NCBI RefSeq assembly: GCF_027922425.1
Contig: NZ_BSFQ01000034.1
Span: forward strand, 18,326 to 82,325
Direction: 5' to 3'
DNA: 64,000 nt
DNA from: Pseudonocardia halophobica
GTDB taxonomy: Bacteria; Actinomycetota; Actinomycetes; Mycobacteriales; Pseudonocardiaceae
In this document: positions 57,548 through 64,000 of the stretch, piece after piece
Numbering within the stretch: the first letter of the stretch is position 1
Layout of the letters: each line of letters opens with the position of its first letter
The notes under the pieces: generated by a model
Databases searched by the model: none
The model's input: the letters and a program-made list of their open reading frames with translations, nothing else
Told to the model about the DNA's origin: nothing
Made by a program: the position numbers and the translations under genes

Positions 57548-58474
57548 GTGTCGGCACACGGCGGTACCAAGGCGATCCTCGCGGCGCTCGGCGCCAACGC
57601 CGGCATCGCACTCGCGAAGTTCGTCGGCTACCTCGTCACGGGGTCGTCGTCGATGCTCGCGGAGGCCGTGCACTCGGTCGCCGACACGGCGAACCAGGGC
57701 CTGCTGCTGCTCGGCGGTCGCACGGCCCGCCGCGCCGCGACCCCGGAGCACCCGTTCGGCTACGGCCGGGACCGGTACTTCTACTCGTTCGTCGTGGCGC
57801 TGCTGCTGTTCACGCTCGGCTCGGTGTTCGCGATCTACGAGGGCATCCACAAGCTGGAGTCGCACGAGCCGCTGACGTCGCCGATCGTCGCGGTGATCAT
57901 CCTCGTGGTGGCCATCGGGCTGGAGGCCTTCTCCTTCCGCACCGCGATGAAGGAGTCCCGCCCGCTCAAGGGCAACGGCAGCTGGTGGCAGTTCATCCGG
58001 CAGGCGAAGGTGCCGGAGCTGCCGGTGGTGCTGCTGGAGGACACCGGCGCGCTCGTCGGCCTGGTGTTCGCGCTCTTCGGTGTCGGGCTCTCGGTCCTCA
58101 CCGGCGACCCGGTCTGGGACGCCGTCGGCACGCTCTGCATCGGCACCCTGCTCGGGGTCATCGCGATCATCCTGATCGTCGAGATGAAGAGCCTGCTCAT
58201 CGGCGAGGGCGCCGCGCGGCCGGTGTTGTCGACGATCGTCGGGGAGCTGGAGAAGGGCCCGGAGATCGAGCGCGTCATCCACATCAAGACCCAGTACCTC
58301 GGCCCGGAGGAGTTGCTGGTCGCGGCGAAGCTCGCCCTGGCGCCCGGCTCGTCGATCGAGACCGTGGCCCGCGCGATCGACGAGGCGGAGGTGCGGGTGC
58401 GCACGGCGGTGCCGGACGCGCGGGTGATCTACCTCGAGCCGGACCTCGACCGCTCGCGCGTGCAGCAGGCCTGA
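57548..58474 (+). CDS. cation diffusion facilitator family transporter
   Basis: A 308-aa CDF protein with five or six transmembrane helices. ALGANAGIALAKFVGYLVTG and LAEAVHSVADTANQ form helices 1-2 with the metal-site His/Asp, and HPFGYGRDRYFYSF is the CDF signature loop. The C-terminal cytoplasmic domain (about 215-300) has the ferredoxin-like fold of the family. It exports Zn2+ or a related divalent metal. The GTG 57548 start is 69 nt after manA. Confidence 0.9.
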   Translation: MSAHGGTKAILAALGANAGIALAKFVGYLVTGSSSMLAEAVHSVADTANQGLLLLGGRTARRAATPEHPFGYGRDRYFYSFVVALLLFTLGSVFAIYEGIHKLESHEPLTSPIVAVIILVVAIGLEAFSFRTAMKESRPLKGNGSWWQFIRQAKVPELPVVLLEDTGALVGLVFALFGVGLSVLTGDPVWDAVGTLCIGTLLGVIAIILIVEMKSLLIGEGAARPVLSTIVGELEKGPEIERVIHIKTQYLGPEELLVAAKLALAPGSSIETVARAIDEAEVRVRTAVPDARVIYLEPDLDRSRVQQA

Positions 58475-58481
58475 GCCGGGC

Positions 58482-58976
58482 TCACCCGCCCAGCCGCTCC
58501 GCGGTCCAGCGCATCTCCTCGGTCATCAGGGCCAGTGCCCGCTCGGCGACGACGGCCTCGATCGCCGCGCCGAGCAGCGGCACCCGCACCTCCACCTCGC
58601 CGTCGATGTGCAGCGCGCTGCCGGCCGGGTCGGCGCCGATCGTCAGGGTGCCCGCGGCGCCGGCCGGCGCACCGGACGCGGACAGGGTGAACTCGCCGTC
58701 GGCCCGCTCGTCCGCGATCCGCCAGCGCTCCTCGCGCTCCAGCACCAGCGCCCCGGCGAGGAAGCGGCGGACCGAGGCCGGCAGCGCGCCCGCCGGCACG
58801 CCCTGACGCAGCACGACGCGCAGCCGGTCGCCCTCGCGCTCGAAGGCGACGAGCCCGGCGCCGGGCCCGCCCACGGCGGCGAGCCGGTCGGCGTAGAGGT
58901 CGCGGTCCAGCAGGCGGGCGACCGCCGCGTCCGGCGGTAGCGGGAAGATCTCGTCGAGACGGAGCGGGGTGGGCAC
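58482..58976 (-). CDS. DUF2505 family protein
   Basis: A 164-aa DUF2505 (START/SRPBCC-like) protein: N-terminal DEIFPLPPDAAVARLLDRDLYADRL, a beta-rich middle with WRIADERADGEFTLSA, and a C-terminal helix VEVRVPLLGAAIEAVVAERALALM. Members have a hydrophobic cavity fold but no established ligand. GTG 58976 follows TACCGT by 6 nt. It is convergent with the CDF gene, 7 nt between stops. Confidence 0.85.
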   Translation of the reverse strand: MPTPLRLDEIFPLPPDAAVARLLDRDLYADRLAAVGGPGAGLVAFEREGDRLRVVLRQGVPAGALPASVRRFLAGALVLEREERWRIADERADGEFTLSASGAPAGAAGTLTIGADPAGSALHIDGEVEVRVPLLGAAIEAVVAERALALMTEEMRWTAERLGG

Positions 58977-58996
58977 GACGCCACGGTAGGGCCGGG

Positions 58997-59506
58997 TCAG
59001 TATCCGCGCCGGGGCCGGACGTGGTCGAAGATCAGGCTGGTCTGCGTGTTGGCGATCTGCTCCCGCCCGTTGAGCTCGACCACGAAGTCCCGCAGCGCGG
59101 CGGAGTCGGCGGTCGCGACGTGCAGCAGGTAGTCGTCCACGCCGGCGAGGAAGAAGCAGTCGCGCACCTCGGGCAGCGAGGTCACGAACTCCTCGAACTC
59201 CCGCATCCGGCGGCGCGCCGCGGCCTGCAGCCGCACGGACACCATCGCCTGCAGCGGGCGCCCGGTCGCCGCCGGGTCGACGTCGGCGTGGAAACCCCTG
59301 ATCACACCGCGTTCGCGCAGCGCCCGGACCCGGGTGAGGCAGGTCGACGGCGCGATCCCGACGCGTTCGGCGAGCGCGTTGTTGGGTATCCGGGCGTCAC
59401 GTTCGAGCTCCGCGAGGATCGCGCGGTCGACGGGGTCGAGGGGCGGCCGCACATCGTTCGGCCGACCGGGCCTCGGCGCCGACGACGGCGTGGATCCTTC
59501 GGGCAC
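58997..59506 (-). CDS. aldR: Lrp/AsnC family regulator, AldR-like
   Basis: A 169-aa Lrp-type regulator: winged HTH at about 25-75 (LDPVDRAILAELERDARIPNNALAERVG, SPSTCL-like IAPSTCLTRVRAL) and a RAM ligand domain with VSVRLQAAARRRM and VDDYLLHVA. It is divergent from alanine dehydrogenase, the arrangement of AldR, which senses amino acids and controls ald. GTG 59506 follows TACTCT by 6 nt, so it is likely leaderless and its start point overlaps the shared operator region. Confidence 0.92.
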   Translation of the reverse strand: MPEGSTPSSAPRPGRPNDVRPPLDPVDRAILAELERDARIPNNALAERVGIAPSTCLTRVRALRERGVIRGFHADVDPAATGRPLQAMVSVRLQAAARRRMREFEEFVTSLPEVRDCFFLAGVDDYLLHVATADSAALRDFVVELNGREQIANTQTSLIFDHVRPRRGY

Positions 59507-59619
59507 GAACGCAGAGTACAGAATCTCCTGCGGTGTTGTTCCTACGGAGACGCTGTTTCTTCGATACTGGGTGCAGGCAGCCGGTCGCTCAGCCGGACAC
59601 CAGGAGGAGAGGACGGGTC
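59507..59619. promoter_or_regulatory. aldR-ald divergent control region
   Basis: This 113-bp region holds a GATACT -10-like box at 59563-59568 for ald and TACTCT (minus strand, 59513-59518) for the regulator. TCTCC at 59524-59528 and GGAGA at 59546-59550 form a spaced inverted repeat in a less GC-rich stretch, a plausible Lrp/AldR site. Confidence 0.55.
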
Positions 59620-60735
59620 ATGCGCATCGCGGTGCCGCGCGAGGTGAAGGACAACGAGTTCCGGGTCGCCCTGACGCCGGCGGGCGTGCACGAGCTGGTG
59701 CGGCGCGGCCACGAGGTCGTCGTCGAGCAGGGGGCGGGCGTCGGCTCGTCCATCCCCGACCAGGAGTTCAAGGCCGCCGGCGCGCAGCTGCTCGCCGACG
59801 CCGACGCCGTGTGGAACTCCGCCGAGCTGCTGCTGAAGGTCAAGGAGCCGGTCGAGAGCGAGTACCACCGGCTGCGCGGCGACCTGACGCTGTTCACCTA
59901 CCTGCACCTGGCCGCGTCGCGCGCCTGCACGGACGCGCTGCTCGCGGCGGGCACCACCGCGATCGCCTACGAGACCGTCCGCACCGTCGACGGGAGGCTG
60001 CCGCTGCTCGCGCCGATGAGCGAGGTCGCGGGCCGGCTCGCGCCGCAGGTCGGCGCCTACCACCTGATGAGCGCCGCAGGCGGGCGCGGTGTGCTGATGG
60101 GCGGCGTGCCCGGCGCGCCGCGGGCGCACGTCGTGGTGCTCGGGGCCGGGGTGTCCGGCTCGCACGCCACGGAGATCGCCGTCGGAATGGGTGCGCGGGT
60201 GACCGTGCTGGACCTCGACGTCGACAAGCTGCGCGCGCTCGACGCCCGCTACGGCGGCCGGGTCGAGACCGTGCACTCCACCGCCTACGCCGTGGAGCAC
60301 GCCGTGCTCGACGCGGACATGGTGATCGGCGCGGTCCTCGTGCCGGGCGCGAAGGCCCCGACACTGGTGTCCAACGACCTCGTCGCGCGGATGAAGCCGG
60401 GCGCGGTGCTCGTCGACATCGCCGTGGACCAGGGCGGCTGCTTCGAAGACACCCGGCCGACCACGCACGCCGACCCGACCTTCCGGGTGCACGAGACCGT
60501 CTTCTACTGCGTGGCCAACATGCCCGGCGCGGTACCGCACACCTCCACCCACGCCCTGACCAGCGTCACGCTGCCGTACATCACGCGGCTGGCCGACCAG
60601 GGCTGGCGCGAGGCGCTGCGCGGCGACCCCGCCCTGGCTCAAGGCCTGTCCACGCACGCCGGCGAGCTGACCAACGCCGAGGTCGCCCGCGCCCACGGCC
60701 TCGAGTCCCGCACGGTGGCCGACATCCTGGCCTGA
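59620..60735 (+). CDS. ald: alanine dehydrogenase
   Basis: A 371-aa L-alanine dehydrogenase catalysing reversible NAD-dependent deamination of alanine to pyruvate. MRIAVPREVKDNEFRVALTP opens the family, TYLHLAASR carries the catalytic histidine, and VVLGAGVSGSHATEIAVGMGA is the NAD fold. HTSTHALTS is near the C-terminus. ATG 59620 has AGGAGGAGAGGA upstream. It is divergent from its Lrp regulator and ends at a long hairpin. With the following permease it suggests alanine uptake and use as nitrogen and carbon source. Confidence 0.97.
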   Translation: MRIAVPREVKDNEFRVALTPAGVHELVRRGHEVVVEQGAGVGSSIPDQEFKAAGAQLLADADAVWNSAELLLKVKEPVESEYHRLRGDLTLFTYLHLAASRACTDALLAAGTTAIAYETVRTVDGRLPLLAPMSEVAGRLAPQVGAYHLMSAAGGRGVLMGGVPGAPRAHVVVLGAGVSGSHATEIAVGMGARVTVLDLDVDKLRALDARYGGRVETVHSTAYAVEHAVLDADMVIGAVLVPGAKAPTLVSNDLVARMKPGAVLVDIAVDQGGCFEDTRPTTHADPTFRVHETVFYCVANMPGAVPHTSTHALTSVTLPYITRLADQGWREALRGDPALAQGLSTHAGELTNAEVARAHGLESRTVADILA

Positions 60736-60740
60736 TCCCT

Positions 60741-60791
60741 GCACGAGCGGCACCCCCGTGCGGTAGGTCCGCACGGGTGTGCCGTTCGTGC
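60741..60791 (+). terminator. long hairpin terminator after ald
   Basis: A 23-bp stem with two mismatches (60741-60763 with 60769-60791) and a 5-nt loop begins 6 nt past the ald stop. It separates ald from the leaderless permease gene. Confidence 0.85.
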
Positions 60792-60847
60792 GGACGCGTT
60801 CCGCCAGCGGGTGCCGAACGAGTCACGCGGCCGTAATCTCCCTGGCC

Positions 60848-62350
60848 ATGGCGACCGTGGGTGAGCGTCGGGGGATCTGGCGGACGAAGTCCGTCGAACA
60901 GTCCATCCAGGACACGGACGAGCCGGACACCAGGCTCCGCAAGGACCTCACGACCTGGGACCTCATCGTCTTCGGGGTCGCGGTCGTGGTCGGGGCCGGC
61001 ATCTTCACGCTCGCCGCGAGCACGGCCGGCACGGTCGCGGGGCCGTCGGTCTCGCTGGCCTTCGTCCTCGCCGCGATCGCCTGCGGGCTCGCCGCGCTCT
61101 GCTACGCCGAGTTCGCCTCGACCGTCCCGGTCGCCGGCAGCGCCTACACGTTCTCCTACGCCACCTTCGGCGAGCTGGTCGCCTGGATCATCGGCTGGGA
61201 CCTCGTGCTGGAGTTCGCGGTCGGCTCGGCCGTGGTGTCCAAGGCCTGGTCGAAGTACCTGCACCAGGTGCTGTCGGTGACGGGGCTCGACGTCCCGACC
61301 TCGTTCTCCCTGGGCGGCTTCTTCGCCTTCGACTGGGGCGCACTCCTGCTGGTCGCCGTCCTCGCGACGCTGCTGGCCATCGGCACGAAGCTCTCCAGCC
61401 GGGTCAGCGCCGTGTTCACGGTCATCAAGGTCGGCATCGTGCTGCTGGTGATCGTCGTCGGCTTCGCCTACGTGAAGGCCGAGAACTACACCCCGTTCAT
61501 CCCGCCGGCGGCGCCCGGCGGCGAGGGCGACTCGGGGTTCACGCAGTCCCTGCTCTCGCTGTTCGGCGGCGGGGCCAGCAGCACCTACGGCATCTACGGC
61601 CTACTCGCGGCGGCCTCCCTGGTGTTCTTCGCGTTCATCGGGTTCGACGTCGTCGCCACGACCGCCGAGGAGACCCGCGACCCGCAGAAGTCCCTGCCCC
61701 GGGGCATCTTCGGCTCGCTCGCCATCGTGACCGTGCTGTACGTGGCGGTCGCGCTCGTGCTCACGGGCATGGTCAGCTACACCCAGCTCGACGAGAACTC
61801 CACCCTGGCCACGGCGTTCGGCGAGCTCGGCGTGACGTGGGCGGAGGCGATCATCTCGGTCGGCGCGCTCGTCGGCCTCACGACGGTCGTCATGGTGCTG
61901 ATGCTCGGGCAGATCCGGGTGCTGTTCGCGATGTCCCGGGACGGCCTGCTGCCCAGCGGGCTCGCGCGGACCGGCGGCCACGGCACGCCGGTGCGGGCGA
62001 CCGTGCTCGTCGGCGCCGTGGTCGCCCTCGTCGCCACCTTCTTCCCGGCCGGCGCGCTGGAGGAGATGGTCAACATCGGCACGCTGTTCGCGTTCGTGCT
62101 GGTGTCGGTGGGTGTGATCATCCTGCGCAGGACGCGTCCGGACCTGCACCGCGCCTTCCGGACCCCGCTCGTCCCGCTGGTCCCGATCCTGTCGGTGCTG
62201 GCGTGCCTGTGGCTGATGCTGAACCTCAGCGTCGAGACCTGGGTCCGGTTCCTCGGGTGGATGGTGCTCGGCTTCGTGGTCTACTTCGTGTACGGCCGCT
62301 CGCACTCGCGCCTCGGCCGGCGTCAGGCCCAGGAGGCAATCCGGCGGTAA
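60848..62350 (+). CDS. APC family amino-acid permease
   Basis: A 500-aa permease of the amino acid-polyamine-organocation superfamily, CAT type, with about 12 to 14 transmembrane helices. VVGAGIFTLAASTAG in helix 1 is the substrate-binding glycine motif, and FFAFIGFDVVATTAEETRDPQKSLPRGI is the conserved consensus in helix 6 and the following loop. It likely imports a basic or neutral amino acid. ATG 60848 lies 8 nt behind TAATCT. Gene order ald-permease hints at alanine, but specificity is unproven. Confidence 0.92.
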   Translation: MATVGERRGIWRTKSVEQSIQDTDEPDTRLRKDLTTWDLIVFGVAVVVGAGIFTLAASTAGTVAGPSVSLAFVLAAIACGLAALCYAEFASTVPVAGSAYTFSYATFGELVAWIIGWDLVLEFAVGSAVVSKAWSKYLHQVLSVTGLDVPTSFSLGGFFAFDWGALLLVAVLATLLAIGTKLSSRVSAVFTVIKVGIVLLVIVVGFAYVKAENYTPFIPPAAPGGEGDSGFTQSLLSLFGGGASSTYGIYGLLAAASLVFFAFIGFDVVATTAEETRDPQKSLPRGIFGSLAIVTVLYVAVALVLTGMVSYTQLDENSTLATAFGELGVTWAEAIISVGALVGLTTVVMVLMLGQIRVLFAMSRDGLLPSGLARTGGHGTPVRATVLVGAVVALVATFFPAGALEEMVNIGTLFAFVLVSVGVIILRRTRPDLHRAFRTPLVPLVPILSVLACLWLMLNLSVETWVRFLGWMVLGFVVYFVYGRSHSRLGRRQAQEAIRR

Positions 62351-62417
62351 CAGCGCCTCACACGGCCGTGTTCCGGGGGAAACGTGCCGGACACGGCACC
62401 TCGCTTGACTGTGCCGC

Positions 62418-63791
62418 GTGGCGGAGCAGGAGCTGGACGGGACGCACCACGCCGTCGTCGTGATCGGCGGCGGGCAGGCGGGCCTGTCCATGAGCTGGTT
62501 CCTCGCCCGCGAGGGCATCGAGCACGTCGTCCTCGAGCGGGACCGGGTCGCGACCGAGTGGCGGACCCGGCGTTGGGACACGTTCTGCCTGGTCACGCCG
62601 AACTGGCAGTGCCGGCTCCCGGGCTTCGCCTACGACGGGCCCGACCCGGACGGCTTCATGGTCCGGGACGAGATCGTGGGCTACCTGGAGAAGTTCGCCG
62701 CCTCGTTCGACGCGCCGCTGGTCGAGGGTGTCGGCGCGACCGGTCTGCGGGGGCGCCCGGACGGGTCCTTCGCGATCGCGACGGAGCGCGGCACGCTCAC
62801 CGCGGACCAGGTCGTCGTCGCGACGGGGCCGTACCAGGTTCCGCGGGTGCCGCGGATGGCCGAGCGCCTCCCGGACACGGTGACCCAGCTGCACTCCTCG
62901 GAGTACCGCAACCCCGACCAGCTGCCCGAGGGCGCGGTCCTGGTGGTGGGCACGGGCCAGTCCGGCTGCCAGATCGCCGAGGACCTGCACCTGGCCGGCC
63001 GGACCGTCCACCTCGCGACGGGCACGGCGCCACGGGTGGCGCGCTTCTACCGCGGCCGCGACTGCGTCGCCTGGCTGTCGGACATGGGCACCTACACCAG
63101 GGGCATCGACCGGTTCGCCGACGTCGAGGCCGTGCGGCACAGGACGAACCACTACGTCACCGGCCGCGACGGCGGGCGGGACATCGACCTGCGACGCTTC
63201 GCGCTCGAGGGCATGCGCCTGCACGGCCGGCTGCTCGGGATCGCGCACGGGCGGCTGCGGTTCGCCGGCGACCTGCGGTCCAACCTCGACGGGGCCGACG
63301 CCGTCGCCGAGGGGATCAAGGACTCGATCGACGCCTGGATCGAGGCCCGCGGGATCGACGCGCCGGTCGAGGGACGCCGCGCCCCCGTCTGGGAGCCCGG
63401 GCCCGAGGCCGAGGACCCGGCGGAGCTCGACCTCGCCGGCATCTCCACCGTGATCTGGTCGACCGGCTTCGGCCGGGACAACCGGTGGATCGAGCTACCG
63501 ATCTTCGACGGCCGCGGCTACCCGACGCACGAGCGCGGTGTCACCAGCCGGCCCGGCCTGTACTTCCTCGGCCTGCCCTGGCAGTACACCTGGGGCTCCG
63601 GCCGCTTCTCCGGCGTCGCCGACGACGCCGAGCACCTGCTCCGCACGATCGTCGAGGTCCGCCGCCGCGGCGCGCCGGCGGACGGCCTGCTCTGGCTCGC
63701 CGGCACACCCACCAGCACGTTCCCGGAGGCCGTCCGCAAGGACATGGGGCTCGCCGACGAGGACTGGGTCGCGCCACGCACCGTGGCGTGA
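62418..63791 (+). CDS. MSMEG_0569-type flavin-dependent oxidoreductase (Nit1C NitH-like)
   Basis: A 457-aa flavin monooxygenase-like protein. VVVIGGGQAGLSMSWFL binds FAD, VLVVGTGQSGCQIAEDL binds NADPH, and SWFLAREGIEHVVLERDRV and FLGLPWQYTWGSGRFSGV are family-like. The overall sequence matches the flavoprotein of the MSMEG_0569 family. Its neighbour at 63856 is MSMEG_0572/Sll0783-like, so this is the left edge of a Nit1C-type cluster that normally adds a nitrilase, a radical SAM protein, an acetyltransferase and an AIR-synthase-like protein. Start GTG 62418. Substrate unknown. Confidence 0.85.
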   Translation: MAEQELDGTHHAVVVIGGGQAGLSMSWFLAREGIEHVVLERDRVATEWRTRRWDTFCLVTPNWQCRLPGFAYDGPDPDGFMVRDEIVGYLEKFAASFDAPLVEGVGATGLRGRPDGSFAIATERGTLTADQVVVATGPYQVPRVPRMAERLPDTVTQLHSSEYRNPDQLPEGAVLVVGTGQSGCQIAEDLHLAGRTVHLATGTAPRVARFYRGRDCVAWLSDMGTYTRGIDRFADVEAVRHRTNHYVTGRDGGRDIDLRRFALEGMRLHGRLLGIAHGRLRFAGDLRSNLDGADAVAEGIKDSIDAWIEARGIDAPVEGRRAPVWEPGPEAEDPAELDLAGISTVIWSTGFGRDNRWIELPIFDGRGYPTHERGVTSRPGLYFLGLPWQYTWGSGRFSGVADDAEHLLRTIVEVRRRGAPADGLLWLAGTPTSTFPEAVRKDMGLADEDWVAPRTVA

Positions 63792-63855
63792 CCCGCGAGA
63801 GGTTCCACCGCTCCACCACCCGATCGACCACTGTCCCGGAAGGACGAGAGCCGAC

Positions 63856-64000
63856 ATGGCCGACCTGACCGATCTCGAGAAGCAGAGCCTCGAGGAGATC
63901 GCCCACCCGTCGATGCCGGAGGGGTCGTCGATCTACGGCGGCACCAAGGTCTTCCCCGACTACCAGGCCGAGCACGGGGAGACCTACTTCACGCTGGTCC
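63856..64000 (+). CDS. MSMEG_0572/Sll0783 family protein, 5' part only (Nit1C NitB-like)
   Basis: The first 48 codons of a gene running off the window. MADLTDLEKQSLEEIAHPSM then SIYGGTKVFPDYQ and GETYFTLV recall the MSMEG_0572/Sll0783 nitrogen-starvation family, which stands first in Nit1C clusters. ATG 63856 has GGAAGGACGAGAG upstream. The short sequence makes the call tentative on its own, but the adjacent flavoprotein supports it. Confidence 0.75.
   Translation, partial: MADLTDLEKQSLEEIAHPSMPEGSSIYGGTKVFPDYQAEHGETYFTLV

Noticed and set aside
1..64000. rRNA, tRNA, integrase, phage or plasmid genes
   Set aside because: None was recognised on either strand; tRNA-like cloverleaves were not found by eye, though a tRNAscan run would be needed to exclude them.

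Overview
The window is about 64 kb of very GC-rich DNA with GTG/ATG/TTG starts and short intergenic gaps. It looks like the chromosome of a filamentous actinobacterium, most likely a member of the Pseudonocardiaceae (inference). Direct support comes from a WhiB2-type protein, an LCP cell-wall ligase and rhamnosyltransferase, coenzyme F420 genes (fbiA-fbiB), a conservon (cvnABCD), an AccA3/AccD5/AccE acyl-CoA carboxylase set, and many starts lying 6-9 nt downstream of a TANNNT box (leaderless mRNAs). No rRNA, tRNA, CRISPR array, integrase or transposase was found.

The gene order, recalled from Mycobacterium tuberculosis, is the Rv3253c-Rv3309c segment in scrambled but recognisable blocks. Left part (1-16 kb): pmmB-deoD, a Ser/Thr kinase, an AmiA-like M20 hydrolase, a DUF559 gene between repeats, a cyclotransferase-like gene, LpdA, then accA3, a DUF692/TIGR04222 cassette, and sufE-sseA-maf. 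Lineage-specific insert (16-25 kb): NarL-type two-component system, an orphan HypX, and a conservon. Middle (25-40 kb): accE-accD5, birA, PH-domain protein, HMG-CoA lyase, MaoC, HisN, OmpR-type two-component system, epoxide-hydrolase-like enzyme, GtrA, purK-purE, a structured RNA candidate, TetR-fadE25 and ilvA. Right part (40-58 kb): TIGR03089, LCP ligase, TPR protein, wbbL, GDP-mannose/NDP-sugar pyrophosphorylase, DNA glycosylase, peroxidase, fbiA-fbiB, Nudix, M50 protease, whiB2, zincin, DUF3499, and the mannose block pmm-Trm112-SIS-manA. End (58-64 kb): DUF2505, an Lrp/alanine-dehydrogenase pair, an amino-acid permease, and the first two genes of what looks like a Nit1C (nitrilase/radical-SAM) cluster that continues beyond the window.

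The genes group into acyl-CoA carboxylation and branched-chain catabolism (accA3, accD5, accE, birA, HMG-CoA lyase, fadE25), cell-envelope sugar supply (pmm, manA, wbbL, LCP, GtrA), purine synthesis and salvage (purK, purE, deoD), F420 synthesis, sulfur transfer (sseA, sufE), and morphogenesis or signalling (whiB2, conservon, kinases).

The most promising unexplained items are: (i) the TIGR04222 - DUF692 (MNIO) - SCO6045-like cassette, whose membrane protein ends in evenly spaced C-G7-C-G7-C-GG; (ii) a highly structured RNA candidate at 36192-36400 carrying a 12-codon ORF with a very strong ribosome-binding site; (iii) a family of 40-bp inverted repeats (19-2-19) abutting stop codons at three places; (iv) inward-facing 22-bp-period repeats bracketing the DUF559 gene; and (v) the Nit1C edge. 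No functional claim was tested here; family names rest on motif recognition by eye.
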